A DNA stretch of 64,000 bases from Ciona intestinalis (lineage: Eukaryota > Chordata > Ascidiacea > Phlebobranchia > Cionidae). Made by a program: the position numbers and the translations under genes. The stretch is taken from NCBI RefSeq assembly GCF_000224145.3, contig NC_020173.2:965624-1029623 (forward strand). The letters are read 5' to 3'. This document shows, one piece after another, positions 61,941 through 64,000 of the stretch (positions within the stretch are counted from its first letter, which is position 1; each line of letters opens with the position of its first letter). The notes beneath the pieces were generated by a model. It did no database searches, was not told where the DNA came from, and worked only from the letters and a program-made list of their open reading frames with translations.

Positions 61941-62351
61941 GGTTCACTCGGACGTCATTTCTAGCCGTAAATGTAATATCAATGGTATAGGTTGCTGAGA
62001 CACCATGTCAAAATTTTAAAACGCTGAATTACGTACAACAACAAAATACAACGTAAAATGTTTGTTTGTAGATGTCCTTATATCACCAAAATAAATAAAC
62101 AAAAGCTTGAACTTTACCTAAAACTGACGTGTTATGTGCTACAGGTGTCCGGTACTACTAGACTTAAAACTATAAATATTTAACAGTTTTTTAATAACAT
62201 AACTATCAGTCAAAAACAGAAATATATATTAACTCAAAACAAACGGTTCCCGCAAAATTTTAACTCTTTAATGCCTAAAATATGCCAAAAATATTGAAAT
62301 GTAAAGTACTTTAATTAAATATAATTATACCAACAATCAATTCCGGCACCG

Positions 62352-64000
62352 TTAAGTCTTGGGAATTATTAATTGAATAACTTTCTTCATGTCTTGCTTC
62401 ATGATAGGTGTTGGAATATTAAGTTTGTTGGCAATTCTCATGCTCTCAAAAAAGCATATGAACGACTCGTAATATTGGCCAACATGGTAAAAGCAACTTG
62501 CGTAAGTATCATAAAGCTGCACGTGCTTTACTGTCTTTGTCTTGCAAGGGTGCAACAAGCGTTTGGCTTCATGCAGTTGTAGAAACGCTTCTTTATATTT
62601 TCCCTCTCTGAACAGTGTGTCAGCTGAGTTGCACAAAACTATGGGGTTTAGAGTAGTTAGGTCGGACCTCGATATTCCGATTTCGTCACTGATAGCCTGA
62701 TACCTGTCGCTGTTTGCATATACTTTTGATGCATGTTGGTGTCGACGAAGTTTAACCAAGTTTCTAGCGTACTGCTCTAAACAACCGTGGACTCGAAGTA
62801 TTGGTATAAGCAAATCTGGCTGCTGCGTTTCACCTGAGCAATTCTGGGTTTTTATTGTTTGTTCAAAAGCTTCTATTAACCCATCTAACTCGTGTATCAA
62901 TGGATCAACTTCACAGTTCGTGCAATCATAAGACTTTGTCTCTTCAATATAAGAGCGAGCTACAATGCACTTGAGTTCATGTACTTTAACTAGAACTTTC
63001 TCATCTTCCGTTAAGTTGAGACGATATGTCTTTGCACATAAATCCAAAACCAGGTCATAATCTTCACAAATAAATGCGTAGCTAATGACAATCATACAAA
63101 CAGGAACTGAACTATCATCCCACGGTATTGTAGTCATCATCTTTTTGATTTGACATATCAAATCTTGTCGTAAGTCGAGGCAAAACAAAGCATCCAGCTT
63201 TCTTAACATTTGCCTTACATTTCTTGGCATATCTAGCTCTTTTCCCAAAAACAAAAACTTGAGTATTTCTTGAAGAGCAAGTACTGCCTCCATAAAAGAA
63301 ACAAGGCTGTGTTTTCCAACAATCCCGCTCAAGCTAGAAGTAAGGTTGATACCAGCACTTTCTCCGGCAAAAACATCAACTTGTTGTCCCTTTGCATGAT
63401 AAACTTTTGCACGAACTTCACAAGCCACTGCCACCATGAACCGAAGCTGATGAGCAACCTTTGTATCGGAATTCCCATTTTTTTCCAATTTGTTGATGAC
63501 ATCAAAGCAAGAAGATTCGGTTAATGAATTTAGTCGCCCGAAAGCTGAAATAATGACGGTCGCGCTTCGATAGATCACTCTCTTCATGTTATAGGCTTGT
63601 AAACCTAACGATGAATTCAGTTGCTGGTGTGATACATTCAAGTTCTGTAAATCTTCTTTAATTTGGTCCATTAAAGATGAAAAATTGGTCTTTTGGTCAT
63701 TTTTTTTTATCCGAAGATGTGCCTTTTCTTGATATTCATCATAAATTCTTTTATCTCCAGCTACGAAGCAAGTCTTCGACAGCACATCAGTCAAGTGATA
63801 TCCCTGCTTTAAGTCTTCCTCGCTGTCTAAGTATTGAATCATTACATCTACTGGTTTAATTAGTTCCATTTTCCATGGTTTGGCTTTGGTTGGTTGTCGT
63901 CCAAGAGGAAGTTTACACGCATGAGCTACCATCCCATCGAATGTAACGCCATTCGGTGTAAAGTGATCTGTAAACCAGTATCTATACCTGGGGTTTATAC
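62352..64000 (-). CDS. C-terminal part of a large helical-repeat protein, possibly DUF294/PII-uridylyltransferase-like
   Basis: A single open frame runs in from the window edge (no stop back to 64,000) to the stop at 62,352, about 549 residues. It begins RYRYWFTDHFTPNGVTFDGM, then HACKLPLGRQP and GYHLTDVLSKTCFVAGD. From memory, these resemble invertebrate proteins that pair a DUF294/PII-uridylyltransferase nucleotidyltransferase domain with TPR-like helices. The rest is alpha-helical, with TPR-like pairs near the end (NSADTLFREGKYKEAFLQLH; YDTYASCFYHVGQYYESFI). No catalytic motif lies inside the window; it would be upstream. The absence of introns over 1.6 kb is unlike its neighbours. Family assignment is tentative; the coding call is firm. 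Confidence 0.6.
   Translation of the reverse strand, partial: INPRYRYWFTDHFTPNGVTFDGMVAHACKLPLGRQPTKAKPWKMELIKPVDVMIQYLDSEEDLKQGYHLTDVLSKTCFVAGDKRIYDEYQEKAHLRIKKNDQKTNFSSLMDQIKEDLQNLNVSHQQLNSSLGLQAYNMKRVIYRSATVIISAFGRLNSLTESSCFDVINKLEKNGNSDTKVAHQLRFMVAVACEVRAKVYHAKGQQVDVFAGESAGINLTSSLSGIVGKHSLVSFMEAVLALQEILKFLFLGKELDMPRNVRQMLRKLDALFCLDLRQDLICQIKKMMTTIPWDDSSVPVCMIVISYAFICEDYDLVLDLCAKTYRLNLTEDEKVLVKVHELKCIVARSYIEETKSYDCTNCEVDPLIHELDGLIEAFEQTIKTQNCSGETQQPDLLIPILRVHGCLEQYARNLVKLRRHQHASKVYANSDRYQAISDEIGISRSDLTTLNPIVLCNSADTLFREGKYKEAFLQLHEAKRLLHPCKTKTVKHVQLYDTYASCFYHVGQYYESFICFFESMRIANKLNIPTPIMKQDMKKVIQLIIPKT

Noticed and set aside
62120-62165. MITE-like scrap (TGTGCTACAGGTGTCCGGTA)
   Set aside because: Only about 30 bases resemble the right end of the family; too short to call a copy.

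Overview
The window looks like nuclear DNA of a tunicate of the Ciona type. The grounds are compact AT-rich genes with many short introns, deuterostome gene families (MARCH5, ADGRA adhesion GPCR, R3HCC1L, TRPC), and two abundant repeats that match, from memory, the Ciona MITE Cimi-1 and the composite tRNA-derived SINE Cics-1. It is a eukaryotic scaffold with one 50-base assembly gap (21,350-21,399). All gene models were built by hand from reading frame, GT-AG sites and matching splice phase.

Layout. (1) 871-3,119, plus: MARCH5-like mitochondrial ubiquitin ligase, six exons, complete. (2) 4,140-23,263, minus: an ADGRA (GPR124/GPR125) adhesion GPCR with signal peptide, leucine-rich repeats, Ig, hormone-receptor domain, GAIN/GPS, seven membrane segments and a tail ending in a PDZ ligand. 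Its introns hold a solo LTR, a 1.58-kb hAT-like element, MITEs and SINEs. (3) 25,593-41,962, minus: an R3HCC1/R3HCC1L protein with the R3H domain near the N-terminus, a 3.2-kb disordered exon and the RRM-like C-terminal module. Its 9.2-kb first intron is relatively GC- and CpG-rich and I found no repeat in it. (4) 43,899-49,568 and 51,012-57,131, minus: two tandem TRPC channel genes sharing near-identical patches, plus a stray exon fragment at 59,238-59,495. (5) 60,688 to about 61,940, minus: 3' exons of an unidentified single-pass membrane protein. (6) 62,352-64,000, minus: the C-terminal part of a large helical-repeat protein, possibly DUF294/PII-uridylyltransferase-like, running off the window.

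Repeats. About 21 copies of one ~200-bp MITE, in both orientations, are concentrated at 45-61 kb with a few in ADGRA introns. None was found between 24.3 and 45.1 kb. A longer element at 54.6-55.1 kb has the same type of ends and may be a relative of the MITE. Two elements with exact 8-bp target duplications lie at 20,800 and 43,054.

The genes do not form a pathway. The most interesting points are: TRPC-B, where coding sequence seems to have turned into an intron and where a frameshift interrupts the pore turret; the patchwork identity between the TRPC copies; the ADGRA cleavage site that lacks the usual tripeptide; and the oversized disordered exon in R3HCC1L.
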